A stretch of 64,000 bases of DNA from contig NZ_PHNJ01000001.1 in NCBI RefSeq assembly GCF_008122205.1, positions 434,001-498,000 on the forward strand. Reading direction: 5' to 3'. The notes beneath the pieces are model-generated. The model saw nothing but the letters and a program-made list of their open reading frames with translations. It did not search any database and was not told the origin of the DNA. The stretch comes from Natronococcus pandeyae. GTDB taxonomy: Archaea; Halobacteriota; Halobacteria; Halobacteriales; Natrialbaceae. Made by a program: the position numbers and the translations under genes. Shown here one piece after another: positions 17,501-26,141 of the stretch. The stretch's first letter is position 1. The number at the start of each line of letters is the position of its first letter.

Positions 17501-18100
17501 AAACTCCCAGTTCTCGTTGAGTGCGAAAAATCCGTCCGAGATGCGCCCGTGCATCTCCTCGAGTTCGTGTCGCGCCCGATGGTTTTCGATCGCCGTCGCC
17601 AGAACGCTCGCGACGCGCTGTGCGAAGTTCACGTCCTCCTGTGTGAACTCGCGGTTCTCCGTCGTGTGCACACCCAGTACGCCCCACGGGTTCCCGACCG
17701 GGCCGACGACGGTGCTGATTCCGCTGTCGACGTCGCAGGTGGTGAGCAACTCGAGCCCGGAAGAGCGGCCCTCGGTCTGGAGATCGGTGACGACGGTCGG
17801 ATCCTCGGCGGACAGCGTCTCTCCGATCTGCGAATCCGACTCGACTGGCACCGTCGCCGAGCCGACCAGTCCGTCGCGCCATCCGACGCCGTGTCTGAGG
17901 TAGAGTTCGTCGCCACCGGAACGCGACTCGAGGAGCGCCACGTACTCGGCCTCGAGGGTCGTAGCGACGGCTGCCGTGGCCTCGTGCAGTAACCGATCGA
18001 TATCGTCCGTCTGGAGTGCTTGCTGACTGAGGTCGGCAACGACTTCCTGCTGACGTACCCGTCGCTGGAGTGGCGTGTCTGCGTCGGAAGTCGAATCCAT
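14597..18100 (-). CDS. Multi-PAS sensor histidine kinase
   Basis: 1167 residues from the ATG at 18100 (a TTG nine bases upstream is less likely). No membrane helices are seen, so it is a cytoplasmic sensor. Order: GAF-like domain (about 20-185), six PAS/PAC units (about 186-300, 300-430, 435-555, 560-680, 690-815, 820-930), HisKA with phospho-accepting His955 in YAASHDLQEPLR, then HATPase_c with DEGIGIDPDD and GTGIGLAL boxes. PAS units three and four both begin with YxTLVEHFPNG, pointing to internal duplication. No response regulator is adjacent, which is common for haloarchaeal kinases. Signals may be redox, light or small ligands. Confidence 0.95.
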   Translation of the reverse strand: MDSTSDADTPLQRRVRQQEVVADLSQQALQTDDIDRLLHEATAAVATTLEAEYVALLESRSGGDELYLRHGVGWRDGLVGSATVPVESDSQIGETLSAEDPTVVTDLQTEGRSSGLELLTTCDVDSGISTVVGPVGNPWGVLGVHTTENREFTQEDVNFAQRVASVLATAIENHRARHELEEMHGRISDGFFALNENWEFTYLNERAHELINPENRELVGKNVWDVFSKAVDREFKPTYEHAMFDQESVSFEEYYPEPLDSWFEVHAYPSETGLSVYFRDVTERRAREQELERQERRFEAIFDDPNILVGLLEPDGTVLDINRTAMEYTEADLEDVTGEPFWETPWWGESDGGERSSADSRCSSAGVQPEVREWVERAADGEYVDFEADLTRPNSEVYSLSGVFRPVTNDEGEVVSLVVSGRDVTERKQHERELEEAQRRYQTLVEHFPNGAVALVDEELNYVTFGGTPEGETDVTRADLEGEPLREALPSELEDVVVPHYEAALEGETRTFERAIDDNVYQFHFVPVRDGNGDVVAAMGMSQDVTERVEAQRGLEESEQRYRTLVEHFPNGIVTLFDHDLEYTLAAGQAFEDLPVDPDDLEGCQLREAWPDEIAAALEPALEAALDGEVESVNVEYASSEWVVHAVPITDERGDVFAGMTMAQDVTEQKERERYLRDAKAQLEAATEAGAVGTWEWQIPEDRFVTGASFARKFGVDPEDARGGVSLERMVSSIHVADRDRVQAKIEEAVETCSEYEAEYRVWNADGELRWVVARGHVECDDEGNPETFPGALTDITERKRAEIEAEKRRKELETLFEVLPVGVVVANGDGSLRRANDTAKEIWGGNVFDAESVEEYEKYSAVWADSGEPVEPEEWTMSQVLRGEAVTEPNVYEIRTFDDEKRIIMEHGMPVRDEHGEVSRAVVTLTDITERKEYQRKLKESNERLEQFAYAASHDLQEPLRMVSSYLQLIEQRYADDLDDDGEEFIEFAVDGAERMSNMIDGLLEYSRVEAQGDPFDTVDLDAVLDDVLADLQLRIEETDAEITTEPLPRVEGDAEQLRQVFQNLLSNAIEYSGDGPPRIHVETERTGSKWRVSVRDEGIGIDPDDQDRVFEVFQRLHSQDEGSGTGIGLALTRRIVERHGGEIRVDSEPGEGATFSFTLPEATEE

Positions 18101-18269
18101 TGGTTTCAATACTAACGGGCGGTCTGTAAGCCCTTCTATCTGGTCATCGATCGGTCGTTTCGTTCGTCGATGCAGGCGACTGATCCCCCGTGGCGGAGCC
18201 GGTCGACCGACTCCTGGATCCCGTCGGAAACCGGAGTGTACTTCAGCGGGAATCCGTTCGAGAAGAGAT

Positions 18270-18680
18270 ATGAGCGACGCATTTACCGTCGAGGTCCCGG
18301 TTCGCTATCGCGACCTCGATCCGATGGGCCACGTCAACAACGGCGTCTACGCGAGCTATCTCGAGGAAGCCCGGATCGCCTACATCGAGTCAGTCCTCGA
18401 GCGCGGGGACGAAACGTTTACCTCCGTTATCGCGAACCTCGAGATCACGTATCGGCAGTCGATCGAGCTAGGTGACGATCCGACCGTCTCGCTCACCGTG
18501 ACCGAACTCGGCACGACGAGCTGTACGATGGCCCACGAGTTCCGGGTCGACGGCGGGGTCGTCGCCACGGCCGAGACGACGATCGTCCACGTCGATCCCG
18601 AGGAACAGAAGCCGACGCCGATCCCCGAGCCGATTCGAGAGCGCATCCGCGAGCACGAGGGGCTCGAGGCGTCGGCGTAG
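18270..18680 (+). CDS. Acyl-CoA thioesterase, 4HBT hotdog family
   Basis: 136 residues from the ATG at 18270. The N-terminus holds the family signature YRDLDPMGHVNN with catalytic-type Asp17, followed by the central hotdog helix YASYLEEARIAYIE. The rest is the expected beta-sheet, ending in a short charged tail. It hydrolyses acyl-CoA thioesters; chain-length preference is not predictable. It starts divergently from the histidine kinase and converges on the methyltransferase. Confidence 0.92.
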   Translation: MSDAFTVEVPVRYRDLDPMGHVNNGVYASYLEEARIAYIESVLERGDETFTSVIANLEITYRQSIELGDDPTVSLTVTELGTTSCTMAHEFRVDGGVVATAETTIVHVDPEEQKPTPIPEPIRERIREHEGLEASA

Positions 18681-18733
18681 TCGCAGCCGACAGCGACCGC
18701 TTTTCTTACGCGACCGGTCTCCCGTCGGTCCCC

Positions 18734-19399
18734 CTACGCGATCCGGCCACCAGTCAGTCGAACGACGCCGAAGACGTGCGTCTCGTCCGCGATCGCTGCC
18801 GACCGCTCGCGGAGGCGGGCGTGGGCGGTATCGATCTTCCGATCGAGCCGGAGATGGGGCTCGTTCTCGTACCGGAGTTTCGTCGTTGGCGGCGTCGAGA
18901 GGACGACGATCGCTCGGAAGACGGCGTTGACCGGCGGGGCGTACCACGCGTCGCTTCGAGCGGCGTTCGCGAGGACGACGTGGCCGCCGGAACCGACGAG
19001 GTCACACCAGTCGTCGACCGCGCTGGCGGGATCCTCGAGCATCCCGACGACGAACGTGGCGAGGACCGCGTCGACGTCCTCGCCGACGGGCGGACTGGTT
19101 GCGTCACCCCGAACGACGTGGACGTTGTCGTACTCGGCGGTCAGTTCGCGGGCGCGCTCGAGCACCGGCCCGGTGAAATCGACCCCGACGACGGTGCCGT
19201 CGGGCCCGACCTGCTCGCGGAGATAGGGGAGGTTCGCGCCGGTCCCGCAGCCCATCTCGACGACGGTGTCGCCGCGCTCGAGTCGGCAGGCGGCGGCCGC
19301 CCGCCGACGAAGCGGTGGGATTCCGGGTGTTCGACGGGCGATCAGGTCGTAGAGGCGTGCCCAGCGGCCGTAGAACTCCTGGGCCGTTTCGTCGGTCAT
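18734..19399 (-). CDS. Class I SAM-dependent methyltransferase
   Basis: 221 residues from the ATG at 19399; a GTG at 19408 would add three residues. The SAM site is VVEMGCGTGANLPYL, followed by GVDFTGPVLERA and the acidic motif RGDAT. The fold is typical of UbiE/Methyltransf_11 proteins, which methylate small molecules or lipids. It begins 12 bases after the thiR stop on the same strand, so the two probably form an operon. Substrate is unknown; nothing in the sequence ties it to thiamine. Confidence 0.85.
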   Translation of the reverse strand: MTDETAQEFYGRWARLYDLIARRTPGIPPLRRRAAAACRLERGDTVVEMGCGTGANLPYLREQVGPDGTVVGVDFTGPVLERARELTAEYDNVHVVRGDATSPPVGEDVDAVLATFVVGMLEDPASAVDDWCDLVGSGGHVVLANAARSDAWYAPPVNAVFRAIVVLSTPPTTKLRYENEPHLRLDRKIDTAHARLRERSAAIADETHVFGVVRLTGGRIA

Positions 19400-19411
19400 A
19401 GTCACCACGGC

Positions 19412-20311
19412 TCAGAGCAGCGCTCGAACCGTCTCTGCGACCGACTCCGCGTCGGGCCCCAGCACGTAGATCAGCGGTTCGATCCCCATCCCGCCGGTCT
19501 GGTAGAGGACGGTCGCTTCGGGCTGGTCGTCGATCGCCGCGCCGACGCTCGAGGCGACGTCGTCGGACTCGTCGAACTCGGCGGTGACGTGTCCTTGCTC
19601 GGCGAGTTTCCCCAGCAGTTCACGATCGTACCTGATGTTGATCGCCGCCGAAGCGTTCGCGCCGTGGCGGCGCGCCGAGAGCAACACCGTCGCGACGTGT
19701 TCGGAGACGCCGAACTCGGGACTGCTCGGGATGGTCGTCTTCCCCTTGACGTCGAAGATCCGGCCCGGAACGCCCGCGACGTCGTCGACGTCCGCCGCGT
19801 CGGGCGTACAGGCGACCAGGTTCGAGCCGACTGCCGGAATTAGTGTGGCGAACCCGCTCGCGTTCTCGAGCAGGCGAAGGCCCCGCCGGAGCGACGAGAG
19901 CACGCGCTCGCTGGTCCGGAGTTCGCTCTCCGGATCGTGGATGCGAAAGCTCGAGCCGTGGTCGGCGAGTTCCGGAACGGCCTCCTCGTGAAGCTGGGCG
20001 AGCAGGTCGCCGCCGGTCTCGAGTTCCCGGATCAACACTTCGATCTCGATCAGCGCCTGGACGGGCGTCATGTCGCCGTTGGCGAGGCCGTCACCGAGTT
20101 CCTCGACGAGGGCGATGACGCGTTCCTCCTCGGCGATTCGGTCGTTGATCGTCACGTCACCGTGGGCGTACTTCGAGACGGCGCTCTGACTGATTCCCAG
20201 CACGGTAGCAACTTCGCTCTGCGTGAGTCCCCGTTCGCGGAGTTCGCCGGCGAGCAACGACCGAACCGTCGGCAGGAACTCGTCGACCACGATCTCTTCG
20301 ACGAATTTCAT
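19412..20311 (-). CDS. thiR: ThiR: HTH-ThiN transcriptional regulator of thiamine genes
   Basis: 299 residues. The N-terminus is an XRE/lambda-like helix-turn-helix (about 25-60), with LTQSEVATVLGISQSAVSKY. The C-terminal half (about 130-299) matches the ThiN thiamine-phosphate-synthase domain, with the signature run GKTTIPSSPEFGVSEHVA and YQTGGMGIEP. Such HTH-ThiN proteins lack synthase coupling to ThiD and act as regulators that sense thiamine phosphate; in haloarchaea they control thi4 and thiC. The thi4 gene at 10899 is a likely target. The downstream methyltransferase is probably cotranscribed. Confidence 0.88.
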   Translation of the reverse strand: MKFVEEIVVDEFLPTVRSLLAGELRERGLTQSEVATVLGISQSAVSKYAHGDVTINDRIAEEERVIALVEELGDGLANGDMTPVQALIEIEVLIRELETGGDLLAQLHEEAVPELADHGSSFRIHDPESELRTSERVLSSLRRGLRLLENASGFATLIPAVGSNLVACTPDAADVDDVAGVPGRIFDVKGKTTIPSSPEFGVSEHVATVLLSARRHGANASAAINIRYDRELLGKLAEQGHVTAEFDESDDVASSVGAAIDDQPEATVLYQTGGMGIEPLIYVLGPDAESVAETVRALL

Positions 20312-20446
20312 CTGTTCGGTGGCGATACGAGCGCTGAGGGAATAACTTGTGGGTACTGCGACGGCGAGCGATCGGGGTCGACTCGAGCGGTGATTCGGTC
20401 GTTACGCACGTTTTATACGGCTATCGGGGAAACGTACTCGAAACGG

Positions 20447-20803
20447 ATGAACACCGACGAATCTATCGCTCTCGTCCTCGGCTCCGGCGTCGCGACGTTT
20501 CTCATCGTCGGGGTCGCCGTCGGCGAACTCGCGAATCAGCTGATCGGCGTCTCGCTGCTCGTCGGTCTCCCCGTCGGTGCCGTGGCCGGAGCGATCGCGG
20601 TGGCCAGTGTCGCCACCGGGCTCTCCGAGGAGACGCCGCTTCGACATCGCCGCTGGACGGGTGGGTTCGCCGGATTCACGATCGGCTTCGCGCTCGGCGC
20701 CGCCGTCGCGGCCGTGATCTTGCACTTCGATCCGAGCTCGTCGGCTGCGCTCGGCGCGGCGGTCGGATTGGTCCTCGCCATCTGGATTTCCGGTCGGGTA
20801 TAG
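20447..20803 (+). CDS. Small hydrophobic membrane protein (118 aa)
   Basis: 118 residues from the ATG at 20447. A TATA-like TTTTATA at 20410-20416 places the transcription start about ten bases before this ATG, which is why it is preferred over the much longer upstream frame. About four membrane helices are seen: two between residues 7 and 56, one at about 72-93 and one at 98-115, glycine- and alanine-rich with short loops. No family is recognised with certainty; similar small proteins are widespread in haloarchaea. It is divergent from thiR. Confidence 0.75.
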   Translation: MNTDESIALVLGSGVATFLIVGVAVGELANQLIGVSLLVGLPVGAVAGAIAVASVATGLSEETPLRHRRWTGGFAGFTIGFALGAAVAAVILHFDPSSSAALGAAVGLVLAIWISGRV

Positions 20804-20870
20804 GTCCAACGGCGGGCTTCAACAGAACCAGCCGTCCCGGCCGTATCGGTCGATTCCGATACCGAAGCTT

Positions 20871-21473
20871 TCAGTCCTCGCGTGCGAGCTGATCGCCGCC
20901 GAACTCGTCGTCGCTCTGGATCCGCGACGCCTGCGGGCCGTCCTGATCCTGGTACTTCGAGCCGCGGTCACTGCCGTAGGGGCGCTCGGCTTCGGTCTTG
21001 AGCTCCGTGAAGGTGAGCTGTGAGATGCGCATCCCGGGCGTCAGCGCGACGGGTGCCGATCCAAGGTTCGACAGTTCGAGCGTGATCTGGCCGCGATAGC
21101 CCGGATCGCACAGGCCCGCCGTGGCGTGGACGACGACGGCGAGGCGGCCCAGCGAGGAGCGCCCCTCGACGTGGGCGATCAGGTCCGCGGGGATCTCGAC
21201 GCGCTCGTAGGTCGTTCCGAGCACGAAGTCGCCGGGGTGAAGGATGAAGTCGTCTCCCTCCTCGACGATCGTCTCGGTAACGTACTCGTCGACCTCGTTC
21301 TCGGAGTTCGGGTGGATACAGGGGATGTTCGTCCGCTGGAACTCGAGGAACTCCCGGCCCAGTCGGAGGTCAACGCTCGCCGGCTGAATCTGCAGTTCGG
21401 GATCGTCGAGGGGGTCGACGACGAGGTCGCCCTCCTCGAGTCGCTTCAGAATGTCCGCGTCGGAGAGGATCAT
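20871..21473 (-). CDS. dcd: dCTP deaminase
   Basis: 200 residues. It deaminates dCTP on the way to dUMP/dTTP. The trimeric dUTPase-like fold is recognised by [19 protein letters not shown] and [14 protein letters not shown], which hold the catalytic and nucleotide-contact residues. The acidic C-terminus is slightly extended compared with bacterial Dcd. The bifunctional archaeal type (deaminase plus dUTPase) cannot be separated from the monofunctional one by eye. A TATA-like ATTTTAGAG about 25 bases before the ATG points to its own leaderless promoter, although a membrane protein gene lies upstream on the same strand. Confidence 0.93.
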   Translation of the reverse strand: MILSDADILKRLEEGDLVVDPLDDPELQIQPASVDLRLGREFLEFQRTNIPCIHPNSENEVDEYVTETIVEEGDDFILHPGDFVLGTTYERVEIPADLIAHVEGRSSLGRLAVVVHATAGLCDPGYRGQITLELSNLGSAPVALTPGMRISQLTFTELKTEAERPYGSDRGSKYQDQDGPQASRIQSDDEFGGDQLARED

Positions 21474-21537
21474 GTGTTGACTCTCGAATGGGGCGCTCTA
21501 AAATGGACCGGAACGCGACAGCCGCCGGTCGCGTTCC

Positions 21538-22089
21538 TCACGCGAGTACGAACAGCGGCGCGACCACTAGCGTCGCACAGAGGACGACCCCGAGAACTGC
21601 GGTCGGCGTCGCCACGGGGCGCTCGAGATCGAACGCGTGCCGAAAGCCGTCCCGCCAACAGTAGCCCGCCCAGAGACAGGCGACGAGCGCGAAAACGACG
21701 GTCGCAGCGAGTTCGGTACTGGTCGCGGGATCGACGAACGGCCCGGACGCGCTCGCCACCGCGCCGACTCTGGCGACGATCGCGGGCACGAGCGCCCACG
21801 CGGCGAGCACCAGCGCGTCGGTTGGCTCGCCGTCGCCGCCGACGACCTGCCCCAGGACGTACACGACGAGGGTGAAGATGAGGAGCGTCAGGAGCGTCGA
21901 TTCGAGCGTCTGGTAGAGCCACGCGAGGTACCTGGGTTCCACGACGAAGTCGCTGATAGACCACAGGTAGACGTTGGTACCGAGGGTCGCGAGCCAGAAC
22001 GCGGCCGTGGGAAGGACTGCCTGCCGGGGATCGAACGCGTCGGGCCTGGAAAAGTACGCAGCGGGTGCAACGAGCGGGGTTCGGGTCAT
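21538..22089 (-). CDS. Yip1-like membrane protein
   Basis: 183 residues with five predicted membrane helices: about 24-44, 60-82, 92-112, 125-145 and 160-182. The N-terminus contains APAAYFSRPDAFDP, a phrase shared by many haloarchaeal YIP1-family proteins in which a short cytoplasmic arm precedes the helices. Function is unknown. It is upstream of dcd on the same strand (64-base gap) and divergent from pth2. Confidence 0.78.
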   Translation of the reverse strand: MTRTPLVAPAAYFSRPDAFDPRQAVLPTAAFWLATLGTNVYLWSISDFVVEPRYLAWLYQTLESTLLTLLIFTLVVYVLGQVVGGDGEPTDALVLAAWALVPAIVARVGAVASASGPFVDPATSTELAATVVFALVACLWAGYCWRDGFRHAFDLERPVATPTAVLGVVLCATLVVAPLFVLA

Positions 22090-22208
22090 TCGATACGTCT
22101 CTACCGATTTATTCCAGTAGTAAAAACATGTCGGGGAAGTAACTCGCGACGCACCGGCGGGCGGTTTCGATCGCTGCGGCTATGGGGATCGGCCCCGTCG
22201 ATCCGCCC

Positions 22209-22547
22209 ATGAAACAGGCCATCGTCGCCCGCACCGACATCGGCATGGGTCAGGGAAAGCTCGCCGCGCAGGTCGCACACGCCTCGCTGTCGGCCTACGA
22301 GAAAGCCGACAAGCGAACCCGAAAGCAGTGGAAGAACGGCGGCCAGAAGAAGGTTGTTCTAAAGGGTGAGAGCGAGCGCCAACTCCACGAACTCTCCGAG
22401 ATCGCGGACAGTCGGGGACTACCGAACGCGGTCATCCGAGACGCCGGCCACACGCAACTCGAGTCCGGGACGGTCACCGCACTGGCGGTCGGCCCCGGCG
22501 ACGAGGAGGTCGTCGACCGGGTCACGGGCGAACTCTCGCTGTTCTGA
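22209..22547 (+). CDS. pth2: Peptidyl-tRNA hydrolase, archaeal type (Pth2)
   Basis: 112 residues from the ATG at 22209; the upstream ATG at 22182 adds nine residues without family character. The family signature is unbroken: [20 protein letters not shown] then QVAHAS, followed by the central strand KKVVLKGES and the C-terminal [17 protein letters not shown]. It releases tRNA from stalled peptidyl-tRNA. It begins a same-strand run with a carboxylesterase, a zinc protein and truD, each with its own probable promoter. Confidence 0.95.
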   Translation: MKQAIVARTDIGMGQGKLAAQVAHASLSAYEKADKRTRKQWKNGGQKKVVLKGESERQLHELSEIADSRGLPNAVIRDAGHTQLESGTVTALAVGPGDEEVVDRVTGELSLF

Positions 22548-22613
22548 TCGCCGGTCGGCGTCTTCCTCGCCGGCTCACGAACCCCTTTTCCACTGGAGCG
22601 CGTTCGATCCGGT

Positions 22614-23264
22614 ATGACCGACGGCCCACACGCGAACCAGCCGATCGAGCACGCCGGCGCCGACCTCGAGGATGCGTCGGCGGCGATGATCCTCGTCCAC
22701 GGCCGCGGGGCGCGAGCGCGCGGGATGCTCGGACTCGCGAACGAGATCGGCCGCGACGACGTCGCGTACGTCGCGCCCCAGGCCCAGCGCGGCACCTGGT
22801 ATCCGAACGCGTTCCTCGCGGCGCTCGAGGCGAACCAGCCCCACCTCGATTCGGCGCTCTCGCTGCTCGACGACGTCGTCGAGAGCGTCACGTCGGGAGA
22901 GAACGGCGCGATGCCGCTCGAGCGGACGATCCTGCTCGGCTTCTCGCAGGGTGGCTGTCTCGCAACCGAGTACGCCGCCCGAAACGCCGACCGGTACGGC
23001 GGTGTCGTCGCGCTGAGCGGCGGCCTGATCGGCCCCGAGGGAACCCCCAGAGAGTACGACGGCTCGATGGATGGAACGCCGGTGTTCGTCGGCTGCGGCG
23101 ATCAGGACCAGCACATTCCGGTCGACCGCGTCGAGGAGACCGCGCGGGTGTTCACGGATCTCGAGGCCGACGTGGAGAAACGGATCTACGAGGGCGTCGG
23201 CCACACGGTACTCGAGGACGAACTCGAGTACGTGCGGGAACTGGTCGCGGACGTCGCGGAGTGA
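22614..23264 (+). CDS. Phospholipase/carboxylesterase-family alpha/beta hydrolase
   Basis: 216 residues. Alpha/beta-hydrolase elements are in order: the oxyanion strand MILVHGRGARARGM, nucleophile elbow GFSQGG, Asp in CGDQDQHIPV and His in GVGHTV. The closest well-known relatives are the YpfH/carboxylesterase 2 (acyl-protein thioesterase-like) group. It is soluble, with no signal peptide. A TATA-like CCTTTTCC lies about 27 bases before the ATG, so it is probably leaderless and separately transcribed from pth2. Confidence 0.88.
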   Translation: MTDGPHANQPIEHAGADLEDASAAMILVHGRGARARGMLGLANEIGRDDVAYVAPQAQRGTWYPNAFLAALEANQPHLDSALSLLDDVVESVTSGENGAMPLERTILLGFSQGGCLATEYAARNADRYGGVVALSGGLIGPEGTPREYDGSMDGTPVFVGCGDQDQHIPVDRVEETARVFTDLEADVEKRIYEGVGHTVLEDELEYVRELVADVAE

Positions 23265-23379
23265 CGGGGCGAACCCGTTCGACGGTATTTCAGTGTCAGT
23301 GCTTTTATTGGTCATATTTTCGCTCCAAAATAACGGGGAGACGGTTTGATTTCCAGCGGGAAGATAGCCGGAATTAGCG

Positions 23380-23508
23380 ATGAACGCTCGGTGTCCGGAA
23401 TGCGACGATGGGTTCGGCGAACTACTCCAAAAGAACAGCGACGACGGCGTCGTGACGGCGGATTTCGAGTGTGGTGATTGCGGACACGAGTGGTCGGCTC
23501 CAGTCTGA
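23380..23508 (+). CDS. Micro zinc-ribbon protein (42 aa)
   Basis: 42 residues from the ATG at 23380. It has two zinc knuckles, CPEC at residues 5-8 and CGDC near 31-34, followed by GHEW, spaced as in a single zinc ribbon. The coding character is good and the upstream DNA has a T-rich box (CTTTTATT near 23300). Such tiny ribbons are frequent in haloarchaea; their roles are mostly unknown. It sits between the hydrolase and truD. Confidence 0.75.
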   Translation: MNARCPECDDGFGELLQKNSDDGVVTADFECGDCGHEWSAPV

Positions 23509-23635
23509 CCATTCGCCCCGTGTTCGTGTTTTTTCACGTTCATCGTTCAGACTGGACGGTGCTCGATCCGGGCAGAGAGTTCGTCACCGAGAACGAACCG
23601 ATTTACCGGCGGCGGTCTAACGGCCGGCAACGAGC

Positions 23636-24997
23636 ATGCGTCCAGCCCACCCAACGGAGCAGGCCGTCGGTATCGAACAGTACGTGAGCGACACCGACGG
23701 CGTCGGCGGTCGGTTACGAGCCGAGGACGATCAGTTCCGGGTGCGCGAACTCGAGCGCTTCGACACCGAACCCGTCGACGCGCCGACGGACGCCTATCCG
23801 CACCTCGTCTTCCGGGCGACCCTACGGGGGTGGGACACGAACGACTTCGCATCCCGGCTGTCGGACGCGATCGGCGTCTCGCGGGAGCGCGTCAACTGGG
23901 CCGGGACGAAGGACAAGTACGCCGTGACGACGCAGCTGTTCTCGGTCTACGGCGCGGACCCCGAGAACCTTCCCGACGTCAACGGTGCCGAGATCGAGGT
24001 GCTGGGTCGGGCGGGGCGGAACCTCGAGTTCGGTGATCTCGCGGGCAACGCGTTCGAACTCGCCGTCGGCGACGCCGAACGGCCGGAGAACGCCGAGGCG
24101 ATCACCGACGAACTGCACGAGTTCGGCGGCCTCGGGCGGCGAGGCAACGCAACCGGGGGCGAGGGAACCTCGATCGGCGTCCCCAACTTCTTCGGCCAGC
24201 AGCGGTTCGGCAGCCGACGACCGGTCACGCACAAGGTGGGTCTCGAGATCGCCCGTGAGGACTGGGAAGGTGCGGTGATGGCCTATCTCGGGAATCCGGC
24301 GGACGCGGAGCCCGAGGGAACGCAGGAGGCCCGTGCGTTCGTGGAAGAGACGAGAGACTGGCAGGAAGCCCTCGAACGGATCCCGAACCGCCTGCGTTAC
24401 GAGCGATCGATGTGTCACGCGCTGGCCGAGTGCGAGGGCGAACCCGGGCCGGAGGACTTCCGCGCCGCACTCGAGCGCGTCCCCTCGAACCTGCAGCGCC
24501 TGTTCGTCCACGCCGCCCAGTCGTACGCGTTCAATCGGATGCTGAGCGAACGGCTCGAGCGTGGCCTCCCGTTCGATCGACCGGTCGCCGGCGACGTGGT
24601 CTGCTTTTCGGATACCGACGCTCCGGAGGGGCTCGAGCTACCGGACACGGACCGGCTCCAGCGCGTCGACGAGCGCCGGGTCGACTCGGTGACGCGCCAC
24701 TGCGAACGCGGACGGGCGTTCGTGACGGCGCCGCTGGTCGGCACCGAGACGGAACTGGCCGACGGCGAACAGGGCGAGATCGAACGCGCCGTGCTCGAGG
24801 ATCTCGATCTCGCGTCGGGCGACTTCGACCTTCCCGGGGAGTTCCACTCGACGGGAACCCGACGGGCGATTCTCGTCCGGACCGATCTGGAACTCGAGGA
24901 CGAGCCGTTGACACTGTCGTTCGCCCTGCCGAAAGGATCGTACGCGACGGTCGTGGGACGGGAGTACCTCAAGGTCGATCCGGTGGATCTCGGTTGA
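23636..24997 (+). CDS. truD: tRNA pseudouridine(13) synthase TruD
   Basis: 453 residues. It isomerises U13 (archaeal/eukaryal-type also U35 in some tRNAs). The catalytic Asp93 lies in [13 protein letters not shown], the TruD signature. A second conserved block, [12 protein letters not shown], and the inserted TRUD domain (about 165-350) with [13 protein letters not shown] are visible. Length fits archaeal TruD. A TATA-like GATTTACC about 30 bases upstream suggests a leaderless transcript. A 21-base tandem repeat follows the stop. Confidence 0.95.
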   Translation: MRPAHPTEQAVGIEQYVSDTDGVGGRLRAEDDQFRVRELERFDTEPVDAPTDAYPHLVFRATLRGWDTNDFASRLSDAIGVSRERVNWAGTKDKYAVTTQLFSVYGADPENLPDVNGAEIEVLGRAGRNLEFGDLAGNAFELAVGDAERPENAEAITDELHEFGGLGRRGNATGGEGTSIGVPNFFGQQRFGSRRPVTHKVGLEIAREDWEGAVMAYLGNPADAEPEGTQEARAFVEETRDWQEALERIPNRLRYERSMCHALAECEGEPGPEDFRAALERVPSNLQRLFVHAAQSYAFNRMLSERLERGLPFDRPVAGDVVCFSDTDAPEGLELPDTDRLQRVDERRVDSVTRHCERGRAFVTAPLVGTETELADGEQGEIERAVLEDLDLASGDFDLPGEFHSTGTRRAILVRTDLELEDEPLTLSFALPKGSYATVVGREYLKVDPVDLG

Positions 24998-25022
24998 AGA
25001 GAACGGGGTACGGTGGCAGGGA

Positions 25023-25106
25023 CGGGTGCTGGTGTACGGAGCGCTGTTGCTGACGTACGGGGCACTGTCGCTGACGTACTGGCCGCAGTTGCTGATCTGA
25101 CGTGGC
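25023..25106 (+). repeat. 21-base tandem repeat (four copies) just after truD
   Basis: Copies begin near 25023, 25044, 25065 and 25086; the middle pair share CTGT-T/C-GCTGACGTAC. Because 21 is a multiple of three, one frame (25026-25100, GTG to TGA) reads a hydrophobic heptad repeat, LVYGAL / LLTYGAL / SLTYWPQ, of 24 residues. This may be a tiny membrane peptide, a relic, or a noncoding repeat. Confidence 0.5.
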
Positions 25107-25558
25107 GTGGCGCCCTGCCACAGCTATCGTACCGCTTCGACGAAGAGACGTGTGACTCCAGACTGTTTTGGGTCTGCCGGGTATTGCTACGAACCCACTG
25201 TTCGAACGGCGCACCGCTCGAGCAGCAGAGACGGGTACTCCTCCATCACCCCCTCTCGAATTGCCGGAGTCAGAGGAATCGAAGACGGTTCAGTCGAGCA
25301 GTGGTGTGTCAACGGATTGCTCCCGTACCGACCTGCCTACCCCCTCTGATGTCTCCGACAGTTGCAACGTGTCTACTCATATGATATAAATGAATTGTTT
25401 CGTCTAGGAACCGTCCGTTCGACGTTCGCGGTCTGCGGTTCCTGTGGGTTTCTGCCGATCGAAATCGATGGAATCCGGCAGATGTCCTCACCGTTCCCCT
25501 CTCGTCGCACCGCTCGACCGCTGTCAGATTTTTCTCCCTTCGAGTCCTCCACTCGAGT
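25107..25558. other. Gene-poor, relatively AT-rich spacer
   Basis: About 450 bases with no convincing gene on either strand; open frames give Cys/Arg-rich products unlike haloarchaeal proteins. An AT-rich patch at 25378-25396 (CATATGATATAAATG) has no gene in the right position. The T-rich box at 25526-25533 probably serves the gene starting at 25559. Confidence 0.45.
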
Positions 25559-26002
25559 ATGCGAAGCAAACGCATGCAACGCGAGATCGACGATCTCGTC
25601 GCGCAGGGGTGGAAGATCGAGGACGAGGGCCGAAACCGCGTCGTGATGGTCGATCGGGAGTTCGGCTCGGTCGCCTCGCACATCCTCGTCGCGGTCCTGA
25701 CGATCTGGTGGACGATGGGGATCGGAAACGTCCTCTGGGGGGCGTACAACTACGTCTCGAACTCGCGTCGCCAGGTGCTCTGGGAGCGGACGACCGGCTG
25801 TCCGAACTGCGGGACCGACGTCTCCGAGGATGCCGCCTACTGCCCGTCCTGTGGCGCCGACGTCGAAACCGAAACCGCCGACGAGACCGGACTCGCCTGC
25901 CCGAACTGTGAGGCCGTCGTCTCGGCGGGCGCCCGGTACTGTCGGGCCTGCGGAACGAAACTTGCGGATGCGATGGGAACGTCGAGTTACAGTAACAACT
26001 GA
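25559..26002 (+). CDS. Membrane-associated double zinc-ribbon protein
   Basis: 147 residues. The N-terminal 35 residues form a charged module (short SHOCT-like/DUF-type strand with GWKIEDEGRNRVVMVDR). One membrane helix covers about 40-64. Two zinc ribbons follow: CPNCG...CPSCG (about 81-100) and CPNCE...CRACG (about 113-133). The ATG is preceded at the right distance by a T-rich box, so it is leaderless. It probably binds two zinc ions on the cytoplasmic side; function is unknown. Confidence 0.82.
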   Translation: MRSKRMQREIDDLVAQGWKIEDEGRNRVVMVDREFGSVASHILVAVLTIWWTMGIGNVLWGAYNYVSNSRRQVLWERTTGCPNCGTDVSEDAAYCPSCGADVETETADETGLACPNCEAVVSAGARYCRACGTKLADAMGTSSYSNN

Positions 26003-26141
26003 AACGGTCCCCACACCGATCGCACGACGGCTGTACAATCGGGTATGCATTGATTTTCAGTGGCTACGATAGCCGACCAGTCACGGATCCCGCCAACCGA
26101 AAAACACGTTCGTTTTACACCTGTGTGCCGAATCGCTGACT

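Noticed and set aside
25013-25384. 123-aa ORF after truD
   Set aside because: The first part is the out-of-frame reading of the 21-base repeat and the remainder is Cys/Arg-rich with no family resemblance.
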